Source: Archegozetes longisetosus
Taxonomy: Eukaryota; Arthropoda; Arachnida; Sarcoptiformes; Trhypochthoniidae
Direction of reading: 5' to 3'
Assembly: GCA_018873245.2 (NCBI GenBank)
Contig: JAEMBT020000008.1
Location: forward strand, 14,681,172 to 14,745,171
DNA length: 64,000 bases
Shown here: positions 49,601 to 63,074 of the stretch, in pieces
Position numbering within the stretch: the first letter of the stretch is position 1
Layout: each line of letters begins with the position of its first letter
Notes under the pieces: generated by a model
The model's input: the letters and a program-made list of their open reading frames with translations, nothing else
Database searches by the model: none
Told to the model about the DNA's origin: nothing
Program-made: the position numbers and the translations under genes

Positions 49601-52600
49601 TTAATGTATCCGTTCAACTCTGAAGAATAATCAATATTTATTTTAAATTTTATTTTCAGATTATAATCTCATCAAATTTCGAAATACATTATCGAAAGTA
49701 AATATTATGGAGAAGCCGATCACTAAATGATACCATTAAATAACTAATAATATAGTCTATACTATGTTTGCCTGGCATTAACAGATACTTATCAAACGTA
49801 TTGGTGTAGCATAAAATCACATCAATTTTAAAAGCGTTATAGCCTCAATTCATCTCATGATTACTTCGAGCTAATCGAAAATATTTGAGATGCATTTGTC
49901 GGGGTAACAGAGTTGAGCGACAGTCATCATTTGCCAAATGATCAACTTTAATACTTCATAACGCGAGTCCTATTTTAGATCTAAATTTTGTTAAGCAATA
50001 ATTGAGACTCAATTCTATTTTGAGTAACGATTATCGTGTAATTGGCTTCCGAATAGTACCCAACCCTTCAAAATTGGCCTCAATAATATTCAATTTGATT
50101 AAAGCTAGCGTCATTTAAGTTTTAAACTCAACTATGGAGCTTTAGGTATTTCAGTAAGAAAAATATAGCAAACATGGAATAAGGGACGAGAATACAGTGA
50201 ACAGTCAATTGATAACTAAATGCAATTTACAACTAGCAACTATAATCCAATCTGATTTGACGAAACAACAAATATTGCCCTTTAAACTTCGCAGTGATTC
50301 AATATTTCTGAACAATAAAACAATGACATATTTGTTGCCTTATATATACTTTATGAAATCTAAATTGAAGTTTTTCACTTTTGAGCTCCAAATCTTACTG
50401 TATATTGCTTAAGGCAGCAAATATTCTTTATAAAAGTATATCAACTTTATCTCTAGTTCTTTTTTTATTTCTATTATTATAGTAATTATTAATGAGCTAA
50501 TGAAGAATTAGTGGCAGAATTAATCGGTATCAACTGACACAAAAAAAGACTAATTTTGTCATATAGAAAAAGCGGACATTTGGTTAATGTTATATTAACG
50601 ATTAAAAACAAAAATGAGTCAACTACGATAGTACTAACTCGCTCCACTTTATTTCTACTACTAGATCATGTTCAACTTATCCAAACTGGTCTTTACGAAC
50701 ATTGATCTTTCTGAAGCTCTACAAGTTATAGCTATTGATGTATCGATTTTCAACATTTACAAAAATTCATTTAAATTGAACAAAATTCTAGAAATAAATT
50801 CTTAATTGACAAAATGGTAACATCCCAAGGACTTAACATAAATACAGATATTTTTGTTTGAAATATTGATCAGTCGACGAATTTGCGTCACCTTAATTTC
50901 AATAGTATTGTCTAAGAATAATTTTAATGAAGAGCTACTACTTTGAGTGCATAGTTGTTTTGCATTTAAAAATATGGATAAGAGTACTCATTTGAATCAT
51001 TCTTTAAATAGATATAACTGAAATTTAATGACAAAATGTATTCAAATTTTTTTTAATGCAATTTTCGTTCATAAGAGACTTGAAATTTGTTAATAATATA
51101 AAGGAATGAGACATAATCTTTATTTGAAGACTAATGTTGTTCCAATAGTTTGTGAAGTAACATCAGACAAAAGGATGCATTAAATATTTAAAACTTTATG
51201 GCTAATTGAAGACCAATTTGCAAAGAGCTAAATAGATCTTATATTTAATTGATGATTTTTTTGAATGCAAAAAACAGCAGTCGGACTAAAATACTGATTG
51301 TATGAAAAGCAAATATTTGCGCGTTAATCGAATCAGTAAGTCATACTGCGAGTTATGTTATCTTAAGATTTAGTACATTCAAACTCATATTAACGAAGAT
51401 GTCATTTATTATATATTAGACAATTTCGCGTAAAAGAATAAGAACGAATGAGAACTACTTAAATGAAACGTATTATTTATCAAATATTTGACTCACTTTA
51501 CAAAATATTTTTTTCCATCCTTATCGACAGCAGTCTCCCAGCCGTAAGGGAGGCAATGATCATCAGAATTCCAAGATTCAATCGGTGGCAACCACGAGGA
51601 AGTTTTCGTTTCATGACTACATAAAATGAAATAAGGCAAAAGAATAATAGAGTGAATTACCAATATATATATTTTATTTAAAAGCAACTCCACATATAGT
51701 GGATGGCGAACGATTGCATGGCAAAAAAGGATAAAAGTAGGCATTAGGGGAAAAGCTTTTCATAACATAATACGTGTATTGTGTGGAGTATTGATGTGCC
51801 GGTAGTCAAAAAGCTTATCGAAAGTTATTGAATATTCAATGTAATCCCATTTGATAAAGTAGAATGAGTGCAATGTTAAAGTTAAAACTAGGTATTTCTC
51901 ATGTCAACTGTAAAAAACGTCTTGCGGCTCAAACAAAAAGCTCCAAAAATGACAGCCATAGACGTTAAACTGTATTTCTTAATATAATCTTATCAATGAG
52001 AGAGCTAAGCAAAACTTGAAGCGCTATGCGATTTACGATCATTTGGCTGGAATAGTGTCTCAAACCTTGTTTGACAGCAAAGACCGTATATTCTGTAGGC
52101 TTGGTAATTCATTGGTACGGCAGGTCTTGTTGATGGTATAATGCAGATGGCAAACAGAATCCCTCATAAAGTTTCGAATTGCATTGCTGTCTCCCTCTCT
52201 TCCCTATCTCTCCCATTTGACTGATCATTACGGGTGGCACTAGTCGTGTACACAGCTAGAAGAGCATCGATCAAACCAAAGTTTTGTTCGCTGCTTTGAA
52301 TCGCATCAGTGACCAAAAGTAAGGACAATATATTGCTGTGTAGCGCTATTGAACAACACTTTACTAGTGGTGAGCAGCAAAAGTACTACTAATGCCGCTG
52401 TAGTGTTAAGTATCCGACAATAATTTCAGTGCAACAAGCACTACATCCAATAACAGTGAGTCAAAATAACAAAAAAATGTCACTAAAACTTGTCAAACAT
52501 TCCTCTGTAAAAATATAATACACTACAAATACCCGAGTGTTTGGTTGAGTAGATCGAAATTGAGCTTTTATTGCAATGTTAACACCTTTGTTGTAGGTGT

Positions 52601-55600
52601 TCAATAGTCAAAGTAGCAAACAGTACAGAAAGATTCCAAAAATTTCAAGCTTTCAGTTCAATATATTATGAATTGAAGATTAAGCCAAATGTAGTTAAGA
52701 GTTGCTTAAATGAAACGTTTGAAGAGTTGAGGCGTTCATAATGACCTAAAGGCAGTATTTTGTAGGAGAAAGTTTTGAAATTGGATGCACTCCAATATAT
52801 ATTATCGATTCAAATTGGAGAAAAGCAGCTGATGCACAACTTCTACAGAAAAAATCAACAGTGGCTCAAATCTCAAAGTAATATTTCATACACAGAGTAA
52901 GTAGTGTGCACTTCACGCAGACAACATCTTTAAAGATGTTCGCAGAACATTATAAGCTTATGAATTTAATGAAAGCCAAGCAAAAACAGAAAAAACCAGC
53001 AAATTTATTGTTAACCATATCAGTTTCTATTCCATTGAAGGCAAACTTTTCACGATCTAATGAAAAATTGCAATCGATTGTGAAAAAAGCTTTGCTAAAA
53101 AAGTTTAGCTCATTCCTAAATAGATTTACTTCTTATAAAATAATCGATAAGAAAGATATCTATGGAATACTCTAACTCTTCAAACGTTTTTTACGATATT
53201 TTGCATTTTTTTCAATGAATAATTTTTATAATCAGTCAGTAAATTTGGATAAAGAAAAGTATATAATTTAAAAATAAGAGAATAGACAAATGTGTGTAAG
53301 ATTGCTACATGGTTGCGACATTGAGAGACGAGAGCAAGGACAACAGTGCTATTATTGTTGAGGAAGATGCAAAAAAAAAACTAAAAACTAAGCAACTATA
53401 AAACATGAGAGCAATAATAACCGACAGAAGCCAATTGAAGACTGTATGCTTCTGAATGTATGGTCAGAAGTATTGTAGCTTAAATGGAATTTATTTCATT
53501 TAAAGGAGTAAAAGCGAGTCAAATAAGAAAAAATGAGGCAATAAAGAGAACTGAGAACTCTTTTTTTGAAAAACGAAACAAGAAATAAATGCGGAAAAGT
53601 GACAATAAGTTATTTTCTGACACTGAATTAAAGCTCTCAGACGTATAGTTAAAGTTTTAAAAAAATAAAGGAAACATTATTGTAAATAGTTTTTGCATAT
53701 AGAAGATAAAACATTATTTGGAGGATATTTTACAGGACATAATGACTGCTCAGAGACATAGATCTATCAATTTTCTTACCTCGTATGAAATTTGGATTTT
53801 ATTATTTGCTTTAACGAACTCATAGCACTGTATGCGAGAACTTTAGCATCAATAACACTAAAAATAAGCTCAAACACCAAATGACAGTTTCCGATCTAAA
53901 AATACAGTTTCAACTTAAAAACGAGACTTGTTTGATAAGAACAACAAACAACTCTTTTTAACGGATAGCTCAAAATTCAATTGAATCAATGAGAGTCAAG
54001 TTTTGGCCTAACAATTTGATACGATTGAGGATCAATAGTGAGAAAAGATAAGGAGATGTAGTGTTAGATTTTATTAAAAGTAGAATATATAAACACAGCT
54101 TTAGATGGAAAACAAAGCGAGACTAGTGTTGACACTATCCAACATGAGTACATTCACTGCTCCAGATTACTGATAGAGAGCAATATGGCACTGAACAGAC
54201 CATAAGATACAAAGCAAAATACATTTTAAGGACTACCAGAGAGTATATAAGCATTTGTCGTAAGAAAAACAGTAGTTAACATGTTTTCTCTAACTGATTC
54301 CTGTCCCGAGTCAGAGCAGAATCTCTCAAATACCAGAGAGAGCCCCCAAATTTGCGCCAACCAAAAGCCTACATTAAACTGACTTCAACTACACTTGCAG
54401 CTTATCTAACGCCAGCAAAAATTCAAAAAATAGAAAGAACTTTAGCTAAATTTAGCTCTTCTGCAAAGGCAACATCAGTTAAATGAATGGATGCCATCAA
54501 CAGCATGAAGAGAGTGGTGGCAGTGGCGAGAATGAGCTTCTTTTAAGTACATTCGGTTCAACATTCAAAAAGAACTAATGCCTGGTCTCCTCTAACTCAA
54601 TAGTTGTCTAATACTACATATTTTGCATTCAATCTTATATCCTATTTCATGGAATCACTCACTTATTTGCCTGAAGAGTTGTCTCAAACTCATACATATA
54701 ATCAAATGAGACTTGAGATTGCTTTTTGATTCATGAATCCTAATATTTAGTATAAATATTTGTGCGAATTTTTACTAAAATCTCAATTAAATATCTTAAG
54801 CTGAATGCGCTGCTCATAAATCACCAGATAACAGATAAATAAAGAGAATTATTATTATTATTGAAGGAATAGGTCAGATTTTAGTGCTAGAATCAAATGT
54901 TTATTGAAATAAATTTGATTGAAGTATGAGATCGTCACAAAATATATCTCGTCTTTTATGAAGTCTAATAACTGGAATGGAAACCAATCTAAACTAAGTA
55001 GAAATGAAAATGTTTGGCTTTGCTAAACAATGAATCAATTGACAAACATATTGAAGTAATATACAAAGCATTTATTGATTGCCACATTTAAGTTTAACAC
55101 AAATTTCAAAACAATATTCATTGCAACTCATTCAGTATTATTGAAATAAAGATAAATTATGTGATTAGCGTTTATTCAATAGTAATAATAAACAAAATTG
55201 TTTCGTCAAATGTTCACTAATTTCACTATTGCTAAGTTAAATAGTTTGAAGCAGTTTAAAACCAATATAAGCACCACATTCAAAATAATGATGATTTGCG
55301 CTGTAAGCACTGAGTCGTGAGCCAAATGACATTTGCCACGTGTTGTCTTTTGCAATTTGCTACTAACACCAACAAAGAAGCGTCAAATGGTTCCGACTAT
55401 AGATATGTCAGCTTGCTCATAAACCAAATGTGGTCATTACTATCCCAGCAAACATATCTATATTGAATTAATATTGCATTTGTTGGCCTAAAATGCAATC
55501 AGTCGTCAATTGAGTCCACAATCAAAGCTTAAAGTATTAACTAAATTGATACGACTGCTCGGCCAATATTAGGCAAGTAACAATATTTCAGGTATAGTAG

Positions 55601-58600
55601 TGATCAATTAATAACTGTGATTTAGAAAACAGCAATGGACTTGTCAAAGCTTTCAATAAAAACGCTTTGACTTATTTCTAGGAATAGCATTACTTTTAAT
55701 GAGAGCCCAAGTCATTGATGACACCTGTTCTTACGATTTACTACAAACACGTTCAATCTCTGACAAATACACCACTTTTAAAGCTAAGCAGTGCCAGTTC
55801 TAAAGACAGAAAATTGAGAAAACCACAATTTTCAAATGCAATTCAGACCTGTGCCAAGTCTTTAATGACAAGTGCAATCAATTTTGAAAAATTAGTTCAA
55901 AAACCAAGTAATTCAAAGCATTCGAGAATCAATAAACTTAATAATGAATAGGAAAACGATTTTTACGCATAGAGCTCTTGTGAGAAGTGTATCGAATTTA
56001 AGCCGAAATCTTACAAAGTGAATCATTTTGTTGAATGCCTGAAAAGTGCATAATCTGCAAAACATACCGCAATACTAAGTGAAGAGGAGTTTGCGAAGCA
56101 TAACAACAGCGTATTTGATTATGATCAAAATACGTAAATATGGAAGAAGAAGAAGAGTACACTTGCGAACGTCTGCGTAACTTTATTAAGAAAAACCTGA
56201 GCTCTAAGCATCGCTTAAAGCTCTTATAAGTTCGATCTAAAACATATTCCTATGGTTAAGAACTAACGCTAATTATAAATAGTAATATCCGGACCTAAAC
56301 TGTATGAATATATGAATTATGTGAACAGATCAAAGAGCAATCTCAATAGAAATGCTAATATAGAACATCTGACCGTAAAATATGAGACTAAGAAAGTATA
56401 ATAGATTCATGTGCATTATCTAAAAAACGTATTTTTCACATCAAGCAGTAGAATAGTTATCGACTAATTGATCAATGTCTCAGTTTTTGTTTGAGCGAAT
56501 TTAATATCTTATACTAATAATAGTAATTCGCAATGGCATATAGCAAATCAGTTGTATTTTAAATATTTGTGTGCAGCCAAACATCAAATTATAAACATGT
56601 TCAAGTAAAAACTTGGAAGCACATCTTTTGCTCTCAAACCTTAAATTTGTCAACCAAAATAAATTCAATAATCACTTTCGCTTAGGATGTTTTCTAAATT
56701 ATTAGATTTTGCTGAAGCGCCTCAAACCGACTTTTTTCTATAATTCAATGTTTTGACACCAAATTATTTTAGTCTTTAAAAGGGTAATACAGTTCCGAGG
56801 ATTGATGAAAACTATTTATCAAACAATAATTAGGAAATCAAAATGAAAAACTAATTAATATTAATTTATGGTAATCTCAAATATACAAAATTAGTTGGAG
56901 CATAAGTTAAAAACATATTAAGGGCTAGAAATGAAAACAACGCCAAAAGGGTTTGGTTAGCAAGCGATCAGAATCGATTAATTAAATAAAGCGATGAGAA
57001 ATAAGAAGAGAGAATTGAAACAAGAATAGTTAGGAAGAGAGTCAGTTCTTACCTGATATATGGTGGAAGGGCTCGGCGAGAGTTACGCGAAAAGCAAGAG
57101 CTCTTATTGCCCATCACATGAACAGAGCATATTATTTTTATTGTTATTACTAAACATTTTTGGTAACACTTTCGACTCTCACTTTTTTTCAATTATAATT
57201 TATAGTCGACTCACGGAACGTAAACTCACTAAATATTTTCGCACACATCAAAATACTGCTTTCATTCAGCCAACAGTTAGCGAAGAGCCCAAAGCATTTA
57301 CTTTTTATTTATGTCTAACTTATATTTTTCAGGGGTTTGGGTTTATTTAGAAAGTCACCAATCTTTTTAGATCCAAAGCCATTAGTTATCAAAAGCGAGA
57401 ATAACATTCTTCTTCATATTAGAAAGTTTGGCATCAATAGCAAAAGCGACACAATGCCTTAACCACAAGGGACAGAAAACAAAGTTCCGACTTTAAAACC
57501 TTTAGCTTCACTTTCCAATCCCTCAACTTATCCCCCGGTTATAAAATACGGAAATTTCTCAATCAAATAGACAGAAAAGCATGAAATAGCGGAATCAAAT
57601 CTCTCAAGTAGTTTCGTAAACAGAATCAGTCTGAAATAGAAGAAGCGATCAGAATCAGCATCACAGGCAAGAATATGAACGCAGATGCAGCTCTGCTCGA
57701 CTTTGAGCGCCAGTTACTCAGAGCTGTATAGTTGCCATAGACGCTCAACAGCCAATTCACGGCAAGCCCAAACATTTATGATTCTCATTGATCGTCAAAA
57801 CACTATTTATTTCCAAACAGTTGGGCTCGTTCTTCACTCGAACCGGAACACAATAGATTAAGAATGGCTACAATCCATACCAACAATAATGCATTGCAAG
57901 GTTAAATAAAGCTTTCGCAAAGTTCGGCAGCAAAAGCTTTATAGATATGATGAACGTTAATCATTCACGATTGTCTCAATTGAGACATCAGTAATATTGC
58001 AATGGATTTACTGCACACCAACAAGACTAGCATTAAGAATGCATGACTAGCTTAGCCATACGTTTATTACATTAATCAAAGTTAGTTAATCTTTACACAA
58101 CTGTAGAGCGTGAGAGCATATATTTCGACCCAATCTAACCGTTAGTTATCACAAGCAAAGCAAAACAGAGTATCACTCACTACACAACTCATGTAAAGGC
58201 ATCAGTGATGAGAAATTTTCAATAAAGTGTGTTCTGTACACCACACTAAACACAACATATAACTTATCAGTCTATTTATTTGAAACTAAAAATAGCTATC
58301 ATAAGCTTTTTGTTTATATCCAATATGTTAGTTTTACCAAAAGATCGTTTTTAAACACGCCATTATTTTCTCTAATTAACAATTGAACAAAAGCTGATCA
58401 TTGAAATACCCACTGGGAGCATCTACAATTATTTCGGTACATCAATCAATCAATTGAAAGCTCTCTACATTTTTATTCATCTCATTCAACTACTTTGGAC
58501 AAGTAGAACACGAATATAACTTTACGAACAACTTATCAAAGTAAACTTTCAAAGATTATATAACTAAACCATTCTTTAAGTATGAAACTCGATTGGTATC

Positions 58601-61600
58601 GGAAGTCATCAATAGTAAATAGAGTACTCCCTAATGGAATGGAAAAGTAGTGTATATCACATGAATTGGGATTCTTAACTTGAAATAAGGGTTGACTCTA
58701 ATACTCTAATGCTAACAAAAACAAGTGCTCATCTGCTAATCCAAAACCCATCTATTATACAATTTAAATAATTTGCTGTGCATTCCATCACAGTATGCAT
58801 TATAAGTGATATTAAACTTTATGTTAAATCAACCATAAATCAACATTAATTTATTAGGGCATCAAATCATATGCATTTACAAGTTGGCTTCACATTTTGT
58901 GTAATACTATTTTCAAACAAAAAATAACAACTAAAAGCTTTTTAAATAAATCAGTCATTTAATCAGTGAAATGCATATTTTTCACTAAAGTTGACTCAAT
59001 TGAAAGCAAAAGCTCTACAAACACATCTCAAACACATCTAATCCGCTAATCGAAGTGAATTAACTCATTAACATTATTTAGAATATAAATCGGATCATTT
59101 TCAGACTTAAATACATTAAGATTTGAGTATTTCTCAGAATAAATGTAAACAATTAAGTATATGGAGTGGAAATAGAAAACTCTTTAACAAATATTACTTC
59201 TATCGATTAGATTCAACAATAAAGTATTCGGTTCACTGTCCAAATAGAAAAGTATTAGTCTGAATAAATTTACAGTTTGTACGCAATACAAAGACAAATT
59301 TAGTGAATTAGAAAACCTATTTTCGGATATTAGATTATATATTCAATAAACGAGCCAAATCTTATTGTCACCCGCAATGTATTAGTATTCCTAAACCATT
59401 CTGTAATTGCGGTCACAACAATTATTTTGCTACAGTTATTATATTAACATTTTTGAACAAATAAATAAATTAATGAGTACCAACAATAAATATTTAATCA
59501 CTGTTTCCTCTTTATTATTGCAGTACGACATGAAGGTTAACATGCAATTAATAGTTGTGAACTAAGAGCTAACATTTGACAAACCGAAAGCCAGATATAC
59601 TAATTATGTTAACTGAAGTCGAATTGATTTAACGTTAAGGAGTTATGCTTAATAGTAAATAACACAGTGTGTAGCTGTCAGTGGCAAACTATTTATCCCT
59701 CTTATGCAGTGATATATTGAGCAGAAGTGGACAACTTATACAACTTACATTACAGAATATCCATAATAGTTTAACTCTATTTGACTACACTTTCCAACAT
59801 AGCTACACATCTGGAAGCTTTGAGCGCCACAATCATTTCACATCCGCCTCAGAAAATACATTAAAAGTTTTTGCTTCTGAATATCTCTATAGAAAACTTA
59901 AAAAATGCATCCGCTCCAACTCGAGACCGTAAACTTTCCTCCGGATAGCTAGAGCCCACCTGCGGTTGTACTAACTTCAGCTTTAAACAGCAATGAATAA
60001 GTTGAGCAATTGAAAACTGATAAGAGAGTATTAAGAAATAATCTGAACTGATGGCGTTAGTGATGATATGATAAATGCAAGAGTTAGATACAAAAGTATT
60101 TAATTATACGATAAAAGTTTGTTTACGGCTAGTTTAAGTGAGTCACACAAAAGGCAAGAGTGTCGATCTGTTATACAACTGCAAATCTTAAGCTTTATCA
60201 ATGATATGGTATCATTAACTGAATAATATATCTACAATGAAATAACTGATTCTTTTGCTCTACACAACCATTCGCTACATAGTGCTCTAATCAAAGGAGC
60301 AGTTAATCATCGATACTGTTATGAACTAAACCTTACTCTGGGCTTACATAAACAGAAACTCTGAACATCATTAACAACAAGTCAGTATTCGTTTGGTCCT
60401 GTTTTTCTGACAAATACATATATATAAAATACAATATTCAAACAATAATTCATATGATATGAACGAAAAATAGGTCAAAAAAGGAATCAGTATTTGCTTT
60501 GAGGACTGAACAGAATAGTTGAGAACAATAAATAATGTGTGTTGAGATATTTTAAAGTGATTGAAAAGGAATCAAATATTTATAGTTCATATTTATTATT
60601 AATATAATCATAAATATAGAAAATTGATAACATGTCATAACTTATAAGTGAACGACATCGCTTAGAAACACGTAGGATAAGATGAAGCCATCAGACCGAA
60701 GCTTTGTCAAACAAATTCTGCGAATTAAGCTTAAATAAAAAGGAGACAGACTTAATTGATCAGATAAAGCAATAGCAATTGTAGTGACATTGTTGTGGAT
60801 ATAATTTATGTTTAATTGTCTAATGATTGTGTTTGTGCTTTAGATGTGGTGTTTTAAGGGGCAGACAAGTGTTTGTGTGCCTAAGCAATAAAACAGTCCT
60901 TTCAGACACTTCAGACACTTCTAAATCGATTTTAGCTTAATTAGAGAACACATCACAATTTAAACTAAAAGTTTATCTTTAAATGAAACAAATTAAGTGA
61001 TTCGTTAATTATTCAAGTTGAAGATAAGTTTGGCCTTTTAATTAGAACCTCTAATTTACTAAAACTATGTTCAGCCTTCAAAATAGAGTCGGAAGACTGA
61101 AACATTCATGAAGTGAAATGTGAGATGCATTCGTGAACAGTTTCAACTTTTAGCGTTTGTGTGGGTCGTTAGGGCCGTCTTATGATCTGTTTGAATGGAC
61201 GGAATGGAGACAGAACTGGTTGAGTGGCAATTTCAGGCTTAACTGATAATTAGAAAGTATCGTTTAATCCTTTACTCGGTATAACTACCCCTCTATCGAG
61301 TCTATTAAGACACAACTCTAGTGTTGTTACAGTAACTGCTGGGATAAATCTAAGACTAGTCAATATATTTTGACTTAAATCCAGTTTACAAACAAGCACA
61401 ACATAACTCCTTCCACTTGCTTTCATGAATACCTTCAGAGGATGTTAAAAATGACACTCTATGGGAACCTTATGTCGAATAAATAGCCCTGACTTTGGCA
61501 TTACTCAAATCGCTTCTTAGAATATCGTTAGTGTAATATTTAATGAGTTCATACACTCCTATAAGTGGCGGATATGATGACTAACTTGAAGATCATTCAC

Positions 61601-62607
61601 TGGCAAAAGATGAAGTGAGCGTATGGTTAATTTAAAACTGGCTTAAATCGAAATCACGTCATTTGTTCACATTTAAGCACAACTTTTATCTCAATCAAGT
61701 CGTGGATCCATTAAGTTGGAAACTTTAAAAATGATATTTTACAGTCTGATTAATACAAATTAAACCAGTCGGTCATTAAATCAAATAATTCAAAGTTAAC
61801 TTTCGGACAAATTGGCAAAAATACTGGAAAATTAAAAAGTGCTCTAATTAGAGATAACGCGGAGTGAATAGAGCCAAATATTATGCAGGAACCTATTCTG
61901 CAATCTGGAGAATGGTGAAAGTCGCGTCATCTTGACGACCAAATAAACAACGAGATGTGATAAGAAATCAATAATCACTTGTCACTTACAGTCACTGAGA
62001 AGAGCCACAAAGAATAGTTGACATAAGAGTAGTTTAGTTTTAGTTACAGTAAGAGTATTCTATTGTGATTGCTATTAGATTGAAAGGGCGGCACAAAGCT
62101 CGCGAGCTGGCTATTAATACAAAAGTAGACTCTTCTCTATGTAATCAAGATAAACGTGAGAATCACAACTACCTCAATACCAGCTCTTCATTGTTTTATT
62201 TAGTTTTCTATTATGCAACACTATTACCAATTCAGCTCAGGTCAACTATTGGTTTTTACGGCTAATATAACACTGAATTTAGACAAATTCAATGTTTTGC
62301 AGCATTGAAATGGCAAACTATTCAGATCATTAAATAAAATGTTGTCTTAACTTACTTTAAGTAGAATATTCTGCCATCAGGTGTCGAATGTGCGCTACAA
62401 TTCTTACGGAGCCGTTCATTCAACTGAGCTAAATATTTTCCATTGATACTCAAGTCTCTTTGCTCTTTATTAATGTCAGATTCTTCAGAGTCTATATTAT
62501 TTGAAGCACTATTGTTTGTCGTAGTTGTGGATGACGTCAATCTTCTTACTGGTGATTCAATCTTTTCTTCTTTGGTTTCTATTTCTTGCATTTGTGTCTT
62601 AGGTTTT
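43612..62607 (-). CDS. FRMPD4: WW-PDZ-FERM scaffold, FRMPD4/Preso-like (5' end not resolved)
   Basis: Synaptic or cortical scaffold; vertebrate FRMPD4 binds PSD-95 and phosphoinositides. Exons (minus): 62356-62607, 51497-51616, 48134-48294, 47961-48063, 47820-47871, 47469-47693, 47256-47387, 46328-47174, 45578-46084, 43612-45512; phases agree, about 1430 aa visible. Order: two WW domains (CSAHSTPDGRIFYLNHETK, and LPYGWETAVDKDGKKYFVNH); PDZ (LGFGFVAGSEKPVIVRFV, GDQILKINGEDV); FERM (RFAEGVVINGSP, MPNVLKVFLENGQTK, RDPISFEYLYNQCCNDVV, ELKYEIALRLSALQ, KFGISHV); then an acidic/Ser-Pro region with IDLTSIPPPDTPEG and GESGYDSA like FRMPD4, a proline stretch, and a C-terminal helical segment (about 160 aa, FVTASKLFVKCATEASPQLL). 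The first WW has Cys at the first Trp position; the second has Tyr at the second. Upstream exons beyond 62607 must exist, or initiation is at an internal ATG in that exon. Confidence 0.9.
48295..51496. other. Intron of the FRMPD4-like gene (3.2 kb)
   Basis: AT-rich sequence with no recognised gene, RNA or repeat family. Short + strand frames (e.g. 50197-50412) have no coding character. Confidence 0.5.
51617..62355. other. 10.7-kb intron of the FRMPD4-like gene with coding-like fragments
   Basis: The region separates the two halves of the first WW domain. It is slightly less AT-rich than other spacers between about 52 and 58 kb. It holds several + strand open stretches that look more protein-like than chance yet belong to no family I recognise: 52906-53175 (KQKQKKPANLLLTISVSIPL), 54298-54486 (62 codons, no ATG, QPKAYIKLTSTTLAAYLTP), 55715-55951 (FSNAIQTCAKSLMTSAINF), a Cys-bearing piece after 55965 (CEKCIEFKPKSYKVNHFVEC) and 56140-56229 (MEEEEEYTCERLRNFIKK). 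They are broken by stops. A decayed gene or transposon is the simplest explanation; an unannotated nested + strand gene with small exons is possible. Confidence 0.4.
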
Positions 62608-62856
62608 CTAACAATTGAACAAATGAAAAATTTATGAGTATTGCCCAAATATTCACGTAATAAATCATTTTTATCATCTGTAGTGAACATGTTATTCATA
62701 AGAATAAAGGGAAGGCTGTAAAGTTCAAAATGATTTATTTTGAATACCTTCATTGATATCAAGTAGAGATCAGATAAAAATACAAGTTTTACAGTTTGAT
62801 TCCTTATCTTTATGTAAATTAAATCTAAATGCCTCTAAAACTAAATGAGTTGATTG

Positions 62857-63074
62857 TACACTTAAAAACTTAACAATCGGCAATAGCGACAAGGCCATTG
62901 CTATGTAAGCCTCCTTATGACACGCATCATTTGTTGACAAATTTGGTTCGTTCTCGTTGCTATATGGAATATTCTATAAGTTTATTTATATCTTCAATAT
63001 TATAGTCTAGTAGGAAGAGTGTCATCAAAACCCATCACTTCTGTTGCTGTCAACGATTATTAAGTTTGAAGGTA
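62857..63074. mobile_element. Short TA-flanked MITE, copy 2
   Basis: 218 bp, same family and orientation as the element at 1104-1332. The left end reads TACACTTAAAAACTTAACAA and the reverse complement of the right end reads TACCTTCAAACTTAATAATC. Internal blocks (AATAGCGACAAGG, TTGCTATG, ATATTCTATAAGTTTAT) correspond to those of copy 1, with many substitutions and small indels, so both copies are old. Confidence 0.6.

Noticed and set aside
57060-57350. 96-codon + strand frame with a Leu-rich stretch
   Set aside because: No family resemblance, no clear splice context, and the hydrophobic run is typical of AT-rich random sequence; kept only as part of the general intron description.
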